This document shows positions 11,180 to 22,095 of a stretch of 64,000 nucleotides of DNA, piece by piece. Below the pieces are notes generated by a model. That model was not told the DNA's origin, did no database searches, and saw nothing but the letters and a program-made list of their open reading frames with translations. Source of the DNA: Amborella trichopoda (lineage: Eukaryota; Streptophyta; Magnoliopsida; Amborellales; Amborellaceae); assembly GCF_000471905.2 (NCBI RefSeq), contig NW_006494916.1, positions 141,988 to 205,987 on the forward strand. Reading direction: 5' to 3'. Each line of letters starts with the position of its first letter. The stretch's first letter is position 1. The position numbers and the translations under genes are program-made.

Positions 11180-11640
11180 GCTAAGGAAGAAGGCTAACGC
11201 TGCATGCATAAGGCTATCGCCGCGTGTTAAATTGTCTTAGCGCCGTCTGTGTAAATTGGCTTAGTGCCGTCTGTGCATCGCCACACATGCAAGAGGCTAA
11301 TGCCGCGTGCAAACTGGACTAATTCCGTGCATGAATGGATCAAGGCCATGCGTGACATGGGGCAACGCCGTGTGTGTATTAGAGGAACGCCGCATGTGTA
11401 TAAGAGCTTAGCACCATTTGTAATGAAGAGCTAGAAATGAGAGGAAGTCAGTGCCACGCGTGAAGATAGGGATGACCATCACCGTTTTTTGAAGAGGTCT
11501 AACGCTGGTTGTGAAGAGGGAGAAAGAAAGGCATCACCATGAGTGTAGTGCAATTTAGAGCCTTGCCGCGAGTGTAGAACCGTGTGTGGTTGGTCAAAGT
11601 TGTACAACTGTCAGCCCCGCCCCATACCTGTCAGCGCCAT
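11180..11640 (+). repeat. CGCCG-motif minisatellite in family-1 LTR U3
   Basis: Irregular 25-40-bp units, each with a core such as AACGCCGCATG, TAGCGCCGTCTG or AACGCCGTGTG and short variable spacers. The 3' LTR carries the same set at about 16030-16450 with many C/T and G/A changes, so the array predates the insertion. Confidence 0.6.
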
Positions 11641-11685
11641 GCACGGCTAACGTCAGACACAGTGAACCCCTCCTACCCATGGGTA

Positions 11686-11698
11686 CTTAAGCCCCACT
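11686..11698 (+). promoter_or_regulatory. TATA-like site of family-1 LTR
   Basis: GGGTACTTAAGCC is the same in both LTRs (second copy near 16487-16499), although the surrounding array has drifted. It is followed by a C/T-rich stretch. This is the most likely core promoter, but the site departs from a canonical TATA box. Confidence 0.4.
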
Positions 11699-12289
11699 CT
11701 TCTTCACCCCTCTGCCATTTTCTCATTTCCCTTCTTCTTTTCCCAACTTTCTCTCTCTAGAGCCCGAGTGTGAACCCACCCCCCCCCCTTTTTTTTACTA
11801 TTGCTGTTGGGAAGCCCTGCCAAGGAAGTTGAAGTGGCCTGTGTGTGTGGAGTTTAGAAGCACCGTGACCATCAGGTAAGTGAGTCTAGCTTTTATGCAT
11901 CAATAAAATTGTATGAATTTATGCTAAGTGTTGAAAGTGGGGGAAAATGCTAGGATGAAATGTATGAGTATGAATGCATTGTGATGAGCTTGAAATTTCA
12001 GATGGTATGATCGATTGAGCCCTATATATTACTCTATTTGTAGTGGAAATTTGTGAAGTAGTTCACTTATGGGATTAGTTTAATATGAACTTTGTTTTGC
12101 ATCTAGATTTTCTTTGGCTTATGCAGTATTGAATGTCCTTAAATGTATGCTAAGCATGAGGATGAGAATTTTCAGAACTGCGACTGTTCTTGCATCGCAT
12201 TCTTTTGTAATCAAACAATATCCAAATGAGCTCAAAGATATAATTGTCTATTCTAATCGTGCTTATTTCACCATTTCAAAATTGTGTAT

Positions 12290-12790
12290 GGATTAAGAGA
12301 TACGCCCCAAAATATGGGGGTGCGTCACTACCACAGTTGCAGGAGTTCCAGCAATTGTCACTCACTTTGTACTGAGTTTTGAACCATGAAACATTGTCCA
12401 AATGTATTCAAACCACCACCATTTGAAATATTTGTGAGTGATCATGTTGACACCATGTGGAAATTCTCTATGGATTGTGAGCTACGTCCCAAAATGTGAG
12501 AGTAATTCACTTTTAACAGTGGTAGGAAATCCCAGCTACCATCATCCATTTTGTACGAAGCTTTTAACCTACCTAATGATTTCTAAATGCTCTCAAACTA
12601 CAGACATTTTAAAGATATGTGTGTAAGCCTAGAGTTGCATGTTTTGATCTTTTTGAGATTCTCCCTAGATTGGGAGTTATGCCTTCGAGAAGGGGGGCTA
12701 CATCACTGTTACATAACATGGAGATTTTCAGATTTGTGCATGTTTTAGAAATAAATGGTTTTTAACTCAAACTCTATTCAAATGCGTTCA
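12290..12790 (+). repeat. Three diverged units of about 185 bp in family-1 LTR
   Basis: Units begin near 12290, 12473 and 12665. Each opens with a GGATT(A/G)(A/T)GAG-like word, then (T)ACG(C/T)CCCAAAAT, an ACAGT(G/T)G-type block and a TTTTGTAC or similar, ending in a block on the theme CAAATG. Similarity is low to moderate by eye. Such internal LTR duplications are common in plant gypsy elements. Confidence 0.5.
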
Positions 12791-13267
12791 ATTCACTTTC
12801 AGATGAGCCTTAAGTGAGTTTATTTCAAAATCCACTTTTGAACTACATTAAAGCTTTCCACTGTGTGAAGATAATGCTCTTTTCCTATGAGGACGTCATA
12901 GTTGTGGATGAAATGAAATTACATTCACTTCGCTGTATGTTAGTGGGTAGTTTGGCCCTAGTTATTGTTATTGTGGAACACTTGTACTAGTGGGCCCTGA
13001 TACCCCAAACCGAAGTGTAATAATTTTAGAAGAATTTTATAGAGTGGATCTTCAGAATATGAGATTTGGTTATTAACTTGATGTCTTCATGTATTTAGAT
13101 TTATGGTTTTAGTTATTTTTCCATGGCTTGCTTTGTTTATCACATTATTGACGCAATGAGCGCACTTTGACTTGAGTGGCATTCGCTACCTCTGGATCAC
13201 GAACCCACGCTCGATCATCCTCCATCGAGTACAAGCAAGGGGGTCGGGGGTGGGGTTGCGACAGATA

Positions 13268-13279
13268 TGTTATCAGAGC
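13268..13279 (+). other. Primer-binding site, initiator tRNA-Met type
   Basis: TGTTATCAGAGC differs by one base from the well-known plant primer site complementary to the 3' end of initiator tRNA-Met, and lies 4 bp after the LTR end. It fixes the 5' LTR boundary. Confidence 0.75.
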
Positions 13280-13375
13280 AACCAAGATAGGTTTCTAGGC
13301 TTAGGGAGCTTTACGAGTGCCCTTAGAGTGGTTTAGGGTAGAGTGGTGACTGGGTGTTCCTGTGACTAGGTTGAA

Positions 13376-14447
13376 GATGCCGAGAGCTCATGACTACTAT
13401 GCGAGTTCCAATGACTATAACACTGAGGCCATCAGTGGATTTTTTAGAACTCTGAGGTATGACCCAATTAATGAAAAAGTCGATGCCTGCCCTATCCACC
13501 CCTATCCCAGAACATAATGATAGTAACCTGATAGAGAGGTTTAAGAGGCTATCACCCCCAACTTTCTTAAGGCAGGGAAGTGTAGCGAAAGCAGAGAGAT
13601 GGCTAATGCAAGTGGAAAAAATCTTTGCAGTTCTATAGTACTCTGATGAGCAGAAGTTGAGACTAGGTTCCTTCATGTTAGAAGGGGACGTCAAACATTG
13701 GTGGCGTTCGGTCCAGCAGGCCTAGGAAGAGGATGCAATAGTACGTACTTGGGAAGGATTTTTAGAAGTCTTCAATGACAAATATTTCCCTGAATCAATA
13801 AAGAAGAGGAAGGAGGTTTAATTCATAGAGTTACAACAAGAGAATCTAACCGTTGATCAGTATGTGGCCAAATTTTCAGAATTATCTAGATACGTGCCCC
13901 ATATCGTCAACACGGGGGCTAGGAAGGCAAGCAAGTTTGAGAGAGGTTTGCTGACCGACATCAGAGGGAGATTTTTGTCGGCCAATCTTAAGGCCTTCTC
14001 TCAATTGGTGGACTTGGCTAGGAAGGTGGAAAAACACTGTGATGAATATCGACCTAGGAAATTGAAGAGAAGGACAAGACCTCCGCTCCCTGGGGGTCCA
14101 TGAGAAAAGGAAAGCCAGAGGAATGACAAGACCCAAGAGACCTCCCAAGGTGACGTCAAGCAGAGACAGCTTATGCATTGTACCTCTTATGTGACCTCTT
14201 ATGTGAAGTAGGGCCATGTGGCTTTCATGTGTTGGTTAAAGACAAAAGCATATTACAAGTGTGGCAAGTCGAGCCACCTAATTAGAGACTGTCCAACATT
14301 GAAGAACGAGCCCAAACCCATGGGGAAGGGGTTAAGGCCTCGACTTCGGAGAACTAGAATGTGTTTTGATTGTAGTGTGAAATCTAAAATGTTGTTGGAC
14401 CATGTTTCCTCTCACTATGATTGTAACACCATATTTTGTCACATAGA
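13376..14447 (+). pseudogene. Family-1 gag (capsid and zinc knuckle), broken
   Basis: Starts at ATG 13376 (MPRAHDYY) and reads, over at least two frames, as a Ty3/gypsy gag: SPPTFLRQG, AKAERWLMQVEKIFAVL, FMLEGDVKHWWRSV, WEGFLEVFNDKYFPESI and ENLTVDQYVAKFSELSRYVP. The last two are the usual capsid core. A zinc knuckle follows at about 14248-14292 (YYKCGKSSHLIRDC), but its first cysteine is replaced by tyrosine. Stops fall at about 13506, 13636, 13724, 13820, 14101 and 14212. Intact gag would form the particle and bind RNA. The pattern looks chromovirus-like, but I would not fix the lineage without a tree. Confidence 0.75.
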
Positions 14448-14452
14448 ATAGA

Positions 14453-14735
14453 ATTTGAAATTTTATTGTTTGACTTTGCTTAAATTGTGTGTGACTGATT
14501 GGGGATCCTATAGAGATCCTTTAGTATGATAACTGTGTGGAACTTTACTTGAGGGGTATACCCTATCCCTTTTAGTTGAGGGCTAATATGTGCCATGTTA
14601 TAGAAGTACTAAGTACTGTATGATATGATCTGTATGGCCAAATGGTGTAATGAATGGAATGTGAGTACGAAACAAGGTGTGAATGTAGCGAGTGCTACAT
14701 GGTCTCTTGGGCATGCTTTGAGCATATTGCATGAC
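14453..14735 (+). other. Non-coding linker between gag and tandem array
   Basis: AT-rich sequence after the gag stop. No protease or RT motif in any frame. Confidence 0.5.
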
Positions 14736-14739
14736 CCTA

Positions 14740-15640
14740 GTTGATTGTACTGAGGTTCTTGCTTTGAGCGTATTACAGGGCCTGACTTTGTGATTCTGAG
14801 GTGCCTACTTTGGGCGTATTGTAGGGCCTAATTATGTGATTGATACTAATAGGGTGCCTGCTTTGAGTGTATTGCAGAACCTGATATTGTGATTGTAATG
14901 AGGTGCCTACTTTGAGCGTATTGTAGGGCTTAACTATGTATTGATATTGATAGGGTACCTGCTTTGAGCGTATTGCATGACTTGATATTGTGATTGTATT
15001 AAGGTGCCTACTTTGAGCGTATTGTAGGGCCTAACTTTGTGATTTATATTGATAGGGTGCCTGCGTTGAGCGTATTGCAGAACCTGATATTGTGATTGTA
15101 CTGAGGTGCCTACTTTGAGCTTATTGTAGGGCCCAACTACGTGACTGACACTGATAGGATGCCTGCCTTGAGCATATTGCAGGACTTGATATTGTGATTG
15201 TATTGAGGTGCCTACTTTGAGCGTATTGTAAGTCCTAACAATGTGATTGATACTGATAGGGTGCCTGCTTTGAGTGTATTGTAGGACCTGATACTGTTAT
15301 TGTATTGAGGTGCCTACTTTGAGCGTATTGTAGGGCCCAACTATGTGATTGACACTGATAAGGTGCATACCTTTAGCGTATTGTAAGACTTGATATTGTG
15401 ATTGTACGGAGGTGCCTACCTTGAGCATATTGTAAGGCCTGACTTTGTGATTGATACTGACAGAAATCCTGCTCTTAGCTTGTAACAAGGCTTGACCTTA
15501 TGATTGATAGTAGTGAGGTGCCTGCTTTGGGCGCATTGCAGGGCCCAGTTTTGTGACTGTGATTCTGTGGTGTGTGTTTTGAGTGTATTACATGAATGAT
15601 GCTTGTAAGGTGCCACTTTGTGAGTATTGCCAAACCTTAT
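14740..15640 (+). repeat. Dimeric tandem array (about 53-bp monomers, about 106-bp dimer) in place of pol
   Basis: About 16-17 monomers, each built around GGTGCCT(A/G)CTTTGAGCGTATTG. Two types alternate: type A continues TAGGGCCTAACTATGTG and then GATTGATACTGATAG; type B continues CAGGACCTGATATTGTG and then GATTGTATTGA. This alternation is a simple higher-order repeat. The last units are degraded. Apparent minus-strand frames here are just the array read in reverse. Confidence 0.85.
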
Positions 15641-15933
15641 TTAGAGACTGATACTGATAGTCAGTTGGTAGTGGCTGAATTGGTTGAGATTGACGAAAGT
15701 TGAATGGCTTGATTTGATTTATGTGTGTAATATTGACTGGTTGGGTTAATGAGGTGTTTGAATTACTAAGGTATCTAAATGGTTGGTGCATGACACTGTG
15801 TGTGAAATGTGAAAGACTATGAGATGCTGAAGATAAGACTTTAGACAGTTGGATGAGATAGTAGTCGATGTGGGGGTTCCCTCCCCTGATTGTTGGATTT
15901 CGTATGTATGATTTTGGGGACAAAATCCTTTTT
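15641..15933 (+). other. Family-1 3' internal region
   Basis: Unique non-coding sequence between the array and the polypurine tract. No domain found. Confidence 0.5.
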
Positions 15934-15947
15934 AAGGGGGGAAATAA
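15934..15947 (+). other. Polypurine tract of family 1
   Basis: AAGGGGGGAAATAA lies directly before the 3' LTR start, the expected place for the plus-strand primer. Confidence 0.75.
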
Positions 15948-16615
15948 CATAAGGACCAGTAATTTCTAGACTTAGATAGTCACGGTAGTAGAGACAAGGA
16001 AGCAAGTGCCCTATGCTAAGGAAGAAGACTAACGTTGCGTGCATAAGGCTATTGCCGAATGTGAAATTGTCGTAGTACCGTCTGTGTAAATTGGCCTAGC
16101 GCCGTATGTGCATCACCACAGATGCAAGAGGCTAACGCCGCATGCGAACTGGACTAACTCCGCTCATGAATGGATCAACATCGTGCATGACAGGGGGCAA
16201 CACCGTGTGTGTATTGAAGGAACGCGTCACATGTATAAGAGCTTAGCACCATATATGATGAAGAGGCAGAAATGAGATGAAGTTAGCGTCGCGCGTGAAG
16301 ATATGGATGAGCATCACCGTCTGTGGAAGAGGCCTAATGCCAACGGTGAAGAGAGAGAAGGAAAGGCATCGCCGTGAGTGTCGCGCCGTGTGTACTAGGT
16401 CAAACTTGTACAACTATCAGCGCCGTGCCATAACTGTCAGCGCCGTGCACGACCATAGTCAACCACAGTGAACCCGACCTACCCACGGGTACTTAAGCCC
16501 CACTCTTCTTTACCCCTCTGCCATTTGCTCATCTCCCTTCTTCTTCTCCCAATTTTCTCTCTCTGGAGCTCGAGTATGAACCCTCACTTTTTTTGCTACT
16601 GCCGTTGGGGAGCTT
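15948..16615 (+). repeat. Family-1 3' LTR, truncated
   Basis: Collinear with 11113 to about 11806. The first two bases have changed from TG to CA. It stops at GTTGGGGAGC, where the 3' end of a minus-strand family-2 LTR begins. The missing 1.4 kb of LTR is not found elsewhere in the window. Confidence 0.8.
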
Positions 16616-17412
16616 AGTTAGGTGCCTGGATCTCGCCCTCTGGATCCTTTGGGGATCGGGCGGCACACGTCTCGGGTTTTGAGGGAAGACCTGGGACATT
16701 TTTGAGATCGCTCTCTCGGGAACCTCATTCGAGAACAAGGGCAGGTTTTACCAACTGGTGAGAGAGAAATTTAAGGTGTGTTTGGGACTTAGTCGGGCTG
16801 GCTCACGTGCGCGTCCTCTTAGATCATGAAGAAAGCCCCTTAGGTATAAAACTAGTTTGAAATCGCCTCCTTTGACTTGTATTCTTCTTGTTTTCTGTAA
16901 TCACACACATACGGCAATGGTTATAAGACAGGTGGGTCATACCTCACCTTTTTCCTCTCTGATGAACGTACACAAAGATGTGTATTCAAAAAGAAGGAGA
17001 GAGAAAAAAGAGAAGAAGGACGGGGGAGAGAAGAATTCAATTGAGCGAGAGGATCAGAGTGGTGACTAAGCTAGTGAATAATTGGCCTGACGTGGTAGTA
17101 AAACGAGCTCGGTAACGAAGACCAGCTCACGAGATTACTACTAGACGTCATTACCAATACCGACTAGCTAGACACGATGGTTAGTTTGTCGTGGCAATAA
17201 AGTGAGCCAAGTAATCCTGGCACAACAACATTACGGCTAAACAATAGGACTACCATAAGATGCTAACCTCTATCCCTCTTAGCGAATAAAAGAATAACAT
17301 AATAGTGGTTATGAGGAAAGAATAAGGAACTCAATAAGAGAGGAAGAGAACAGAAGGAAGGAGGGAGAAGAAAGGAAGAGAAGAGTATGAAAGGGAGAGA
17401 GGGAAGGGAGAT

Positions 17413-18340
17413 GCAGTCGGTGCTAGGCATTGCTGGCTATGTTAAAAGGAAGTGAGAGAAAATGCAGTCGGCACTAGGCTTCATCGATCGTGTTAGAAGA
17501 AGAGAGAGAAAATGCAGTCGGTGTTAAGCTTCACCGACTATGTTAGAAGAAGAGAGAGAAAATATAGTCAACACTAAGCTTCACCGACTGTGTCAAAAGA
17601 AGAGAGAGAAAATACAGTTGACACTAGGCTTCATCAACTGTGTCAAAAGAAGAGAGAGAAAATAAAGTCGGTGCTAGGCTTCATCGACTGTGTCAAAAGA
17701 AGAGAGAGAAAATACAGTCGACTTTAGGCTTCACCAACTATGTCAGAAGAGGAGAAAAGGAGAAGCTCAGCTGGTGCTAGGCTTGCACCGGTTGTGGTGG
17801 AGGAGAAGCAAGAGAGAGAGAGAGATCGAGCCGGTGCTAGCCTTCGTTGACTGTGATAGAAGAGAAGAAAGAGAGAAACCCAACCAGCATTAGCCTTGCG
17901 CCAGTTGTGATGGAAGAAAAAGGAAGGGAGGAAAATCGAACTGATGCTAGGCTTCGCCGGCTGTTACAGAAGAGAGAGAGAGAGAAAAATGGAGCCAACG
18001 TTAAATTTCACCAACTGTGACAGAAAAAGAGAGAGAAATCCAATCGGTGCTAGGCTTCACCAACTGCAATAGAAGAGAAGGAGAGAGAGAAATCCAGCAG
18101 GCGTTAGGCTTCGCTGATTGTAACAGAAGAGGAGAGAGAGAAATCTAATCGGCGCTAGGCTTCACCGACTGCAACAGAAGAGAAGGAGAGAGAGAAATCC
18201 AATCGGTGCTAGGCCTCACCGACTGCAACAAAAGAGAAGGAGAGAGAGAAATCCAATCGACGCTACGCTTCGCCGACTGCAACAAAAGAGAAGGGGAGAG
18301 AGAATCCAAACGACGCTAGGCTTCACGAACTGCAACAGAA
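17413..18340 (-). repeat. U5 hairpin array of LTR 2a
   Basis: About 17-18 units of 48-60 bp, each with inverted arms around a GCCTAG-type loop (read here as CTAGGC) and separated by GA-rich spacers. Examples of matched arms: CAGTCGGTG (17515-17523) with CACCGACTA (17532-17540), and CAGTTGA (17615-17621) with TCAACTG (17634-17640). Between these two units both arms changed together. Confidence 0.8.
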
Positions 18341-18600
18341 GAGAAGGAGAGAAAGAAAGAGATGAGAAAAAGAGAGGGAGAGATAGAGATAGAGATGAGA
18401 GGAAGAGAGATAAAGATAGAGATGGAAGAAGAGAGAGAAAGAGATAGAGACCAGATAAAGAGAGAGAAAGAGATGAGAAGAAGAGAGAGAAAGAGAGGTG
18501 GAGAGAGAAAGATGGGAGAGAGAAAGAGGGAAGGAAAGAGAAAGTTACCTGCTCGAAGGGTACCAGCCCTTTTCTTCTCTCTCCTCTCTCTCTCTCCAAG
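18341..18600 (-). repeat. GA-rich microsatellite in LTR 2a
   Basis: Nearly pure purine tract (GAGAGA words), CT-rich on the sense strand of the LTR. It corresponds to the TCTCTCC-rich block just 5' of the hairpin array in LTRs 2b, 2c and 2d. Ser/Leu/Phe-rich or Arg/Glu-rich frames here are microsatellite artefacts. Confidence 0.7.
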
Positions 18601-18688
18601 ACGTACTCACAAGCTCAAGCAAAATTCTGAATTTTATTGATTGAGCCAAGAAGAATGAATCCGCCCTTTATACAATGAGGCCATGCTT

Positions 18689-18698
18689 GTTTATATAG
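18689..18698 (-). promoter_or_regulatory. TATA box of LTR 2a (minus strand)
   Basis: Reads CTATATAAAC on the minus strand, within a block (CCTCATTGTA about 20 bp downstream, AATAAA about 60 bp downstream) shared with LTRs 2b, 2c and 2d. Confidence 0.65.
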
Positions 18699-18769
18699 AA
18701 TTGAGCTAAAACGTGGGTGTACGTCCAAAAATTACATTAAATTGAAGATAATTACAATTTAATTGAATT

Positions 18770-20775
18770 TAAAGAAATTCTAAAAATAGATGCAAAATGA
18801 TTGTTTTGCCTCTGCCTAACAATGTGTGGAATTTCTGAACAGTCTCTGCTGCTACCCGAGAACTTGCGTGATCTTCCATGGCTGACCCGAGGTCGTTGTG
18901 ATGCCCGTTTGATCGAAATATTATTGTTTTCTTATAGGGTTTGCAAGCGATAATTTTAATACCAACTTTGAGCCATGAATCATGGTTTTGAGCCATGATC
19001 ATGAGACTTGAATTTTGGATGAATCTTAAAAACTTCAGATCGATTGTGTCCTCGTATGCTGATATTTGTTCATGACTTCTTCATTGAGTCACACTGAGCA
19101 TGCCGTCATGATCATGTTGCAACAAACGTAGCTTGATTTCGTGTCCGGTTGAAGATTTTGTCGTCTTAAGTTTTTTATTGGAATCTTGAAATCCGACGGC
19201 TGGAATTTACAGAAGATTTGACGCCTTCATCTATGAAATCCAACCGTTCATCGTATGCGAGGTTTGGACAAGAGATAGCCTCGGACCTCACGCACATAAT
19301 GCAATTGGTTTCGTACCAATCGGGTATGCGAGTGTCGTGATTTGACTGCTCGAGCAAGGCATGTTGCTGCTGAATTTTCTGAAACTTCCTTCATGGATCA
19401 ATGATTTTCATTTAGTTTTTCTCTCTGCTCGGGCGTTCTCACGGGGCGTACCACATATCGAATTGCTCGTCTTGATGAGACGAACACGCTCACCAATTTT
19501 GGGAGCGATCCGACTTGGAACGAGTGAGTCATAGGCCCTGAAAGTGATTACTCGTGACTATAAAAACAACCACCTTTAATGGTGTTTTGATGTAGTGAGG
19601 CCACAAAGGAATAGTGTGCGGCCTATCCCTTTTTAGTCTTTTACCCATGAGTTTATCTTGGAGTGCTCGATTTAGCTGAAACTTGACCCATAGGGGTGTT
19701 CAACCATGTCGATTCTAATGGCAGTGGTCCCACAATTGTTTGTCACACCAAAAGTATTGCTCTAGTTACAGGGTCCATTTCAGGGTGCTAGGTATCGATT
19801 TCACTGAAATTGTTTCTTTGTGTTCATTGCCTTAAACATGTATGATTGTGATGAAACTTGATCGGTGGTCTTTTGAATTGTTGATGAAGATTTTGACCAA
19901 TTCAGGGGTCATTTTGAGACTGTCAAGAATTTCCACTGTTTCGTAGGCCTTATTGACTTGCTTCCTATCAAGGACCAAGGTGCTGAAAAATACGTTCAAA
20001 TAGATTGCCCTGCCGAATGTTGTGCTTCAAGAGAAGCGAGAAACAATCATTTGGAAAATTTCCTTCGGCTTTTAATTTTTTTTCTTCCTAGCCACAGGAC
20101 CATGTGAATGCCGAGGAGATTCATGTAATGGTGTAACTAGGATGCTCAGACGTAGGGATGCATTTTTCGTAGGTCCGTCCATGGAGACTTGAGGGGGAGA
20201 AGACACTTTTTTGAGGGATCTTGTTGAAGTCCTCACCCTCGTGGGGACTGTTTGTGATTTGAACCCGAGGATTTTGTACGAATCTCGTCAGTCAGAATCA
20301 GGCCCGTCTGGAAATTGAGTGCCATGATGACGGGCATTGTGGTCTAGGTTTGTTTGTTTGCTTTTGGTTGGCGCTGTTTGCTGCTACACCAAGTTTGCTT
20401 TTGACGATCAGAGTACCACTGTAGGTCTCGTCTACTGGGTCCAATCGGGGGTAGTTTTATTACCCGAGCTCGAACGTCTGGGCCTGTTGGCTAGACAAGC
20501 TAAAGTCTCTGGTAGGTTTCACCCTGGCTTTGTTAGTTTCTTACCTTTTAGTGTTTGTTTTTAAAGTGTGTTTGTGACCTTGTGGGAATAATGTTCTTCC
20601 TCTTCTTGCCATCTTGGAGAGTGTTGTGTCTTTCGAGTCCTTTTGCAACTGGACACAGGCTATCGAAATATTTTCCTTGAAGCTCGTATTTTTTGATTCC
20701 TGACATTGTGTTACTAGGGTTTTTGTTTTTTGAGTGAAGGCTGAAGCCGCCTGTTGAGGCAAGTGTTGTATCAAC
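18770..20775 (-). other. Conserved U3 blocks of LTR 2a
   Basis: No gene. Minus-strand text parallels 22780-23990 (2b), 47700-49250 (2d) and 52090-53200 (2e): a CACCTTGGT block, a TTTTTGGTGT block, a GGTGTTTTG block and a GACGAG block around TCGTCTCATCAAGACGA-like sequence, which is itself a short inverted repeat. The piece at about 20330-20560 has a counterpart at about 47700-47830. These are regulatory or structural LTR DNA, not protein genes. Confidence 0.6.
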
Positions 20776-21089
20776 CTGTTTATTGGTCCAAGTGTTGTAT
20801 CACTTGAACTTGGGAAGCAGCGCCGTAGAGACGGTTTTCACTAACTTCTTTTTATTTTGGGGCTCTTTTGACCTTTTGGCCATGTCCACCCTTTTCATCC
20901 ATTTTTACTCACGATGCCCTTTCGAGTTTTCATCGTGCTTGGTTTTTTTTTATTCACGGAGCTCTTTTACTCATGGTTTCTTGACCATGCCTGTCCGTCA
21001 TTTTTACTCATAGCATTCCCTTGTTAAGGTATAAACCATACTTATTTCATCATTCATTTTTTGTGAAATCATGTTTAGGATCATGCCTC

Positions 21090-22095
21090 CGGGACCTATA
21101 CGAAATAGTTTAACGTCATACTATCAGGACGTGCACTATGGTTTGAGGTCATACAGCTAGACCATGGTGGTGATGAATGGCAGTCTGTGGAGGCCATGGA
21201 GTGAGTATGGTGGTGGTTTGACTCATGTGGGGAAATGGCATTAGGCTACCTATGAAAGATGAATAATGTATGACATGTAAGTGGATGATGGTGACCCACT
21301 AACTTACAACGATTATGGATGGTAGAATGGTTCACCATTTTGTGAGCACGGGTGAGACTTACTGGGGAATGAGGAATAGTTATGAAGTGAATGGACACAC
21401 TAAGGAGGTAATGAAGGTGGCACGTGCACACTAACAGGTAGGTTAGGAAAGGTGTGCGTGAAAGTGCATGTAAAGGCATGTTCGCATATGTGGGGGAAAA
21501 TTTAAAGGTCATGCCTCCTGGACCTGTGCTAAGCAATTTATTGTCGTGCGACTGGGACGTGCACTATGGTTTTAGGTCATACAGCTGGACCATGGTTATG
21601 TAGTTTAAAGTCATACAACTAGGACCGTGCAGTTTAAGGTCGTGCAACTAGACCTCCGCAATAGTTTAAGGTCATATAGGTTGGACCTTGGTGTTGAGCC
21701 CTTGTAACGTCATGCGGCTCGGACATGCATTATGGTTTAAGGTCATACAATGGACCGTGGTTATGCAGTTTAAAGTCATACAACTAGGACCGTGCAGTTT
21801 AAGGTCGTGCAACTAGACCTTTGCTACAGTTTATGATCATATAGTTTGGACCATGCAGTTTTAGGGTCGTGCAACTACACTTGAGCAGTGCAGTTTAGAG
21901 TTGTGCAGCACGGACCTAGGCTGTGCAGTTTATAGTCATGCAGCTCGAACCGGGGCTGTGCAGTTTAGGGTCGTGCAGCACGGGCCAGGGCTGTCCAGTT
22001 GAGGGTCGTATAGCACAGACCAAGGCTGTGCTTTTTAAGGTCGTGCAGCTTGGACCGAGGCTGTGCAGTTTAGGGTCATGCAGCTTGGATCGAGG
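21090..22095 (-). repeat. GTCATGCAG minisatellite of LTR 2a
   Basis: About 18-20 loosely ordered units of 35-45 bp on the theme GTCATGCAGCT(C/T)GGACC plus GCAGTTTA(A/G)GG. A non-repeated insert (about 21150-21500) splits the array. The same family fills about 46250-46600 of LTR 2d and 62810-63500 of LTR 2f at different lengths. Confidence 0.75.

Larger units (their letters stand above)
11113..13263 (+). repeat. Family-1 5' LTR (about 2.15 kb)
   Basis: Starts TGTAAGGACC and ends GCGACA just before the primer site. The first about 690 bp are repeated at 15948-16615. It holds a CGCCG-motif minisatellite (about 11180-11640), a TATA-like ACTTAAG at about 11690, a C/T-rich leader (about 11700-11800), and at least three diverged 185-bp units (12290-12790). 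Confidence 0.8.
11113..16615 (+). mobile_element. Family 1: gag-only LTR retrotransposon, 3' LTR truncated
   Basis: Complete 5' LTR (11113-13263), primer site (13268), gag remnant, tandem array, polypurine tract (15934-15947) and the first about 670 bp of the 3' LTR. No protease, RT or integrase is seen in the 2.7-kb interior, so it depended on other elements, like the group described as TR-GAG. LTR copies differ at very roughly one position in six, mostly transitions, which means an old insertion. It sits inside copy A and is cut by family-2 LTR 2a at 16615. Confidence 0.8.

Noticed and set aside
18216..18599. 127-codon Ser/Leu/Phe-rich frame, and similar frames at 49445-49887
   Set aside because: Pure read-through of the CT/GA microsatellite, open in several frames at once and not conserved as protein.
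20337..20564. 75-codon Cys/Val/Leu-rich frame that looks like a secreted peptide
   Set aside because: The homologous region in LTR 2d (47564-47965, minus) has a different frame structure, and it lies inside LTR DNA.
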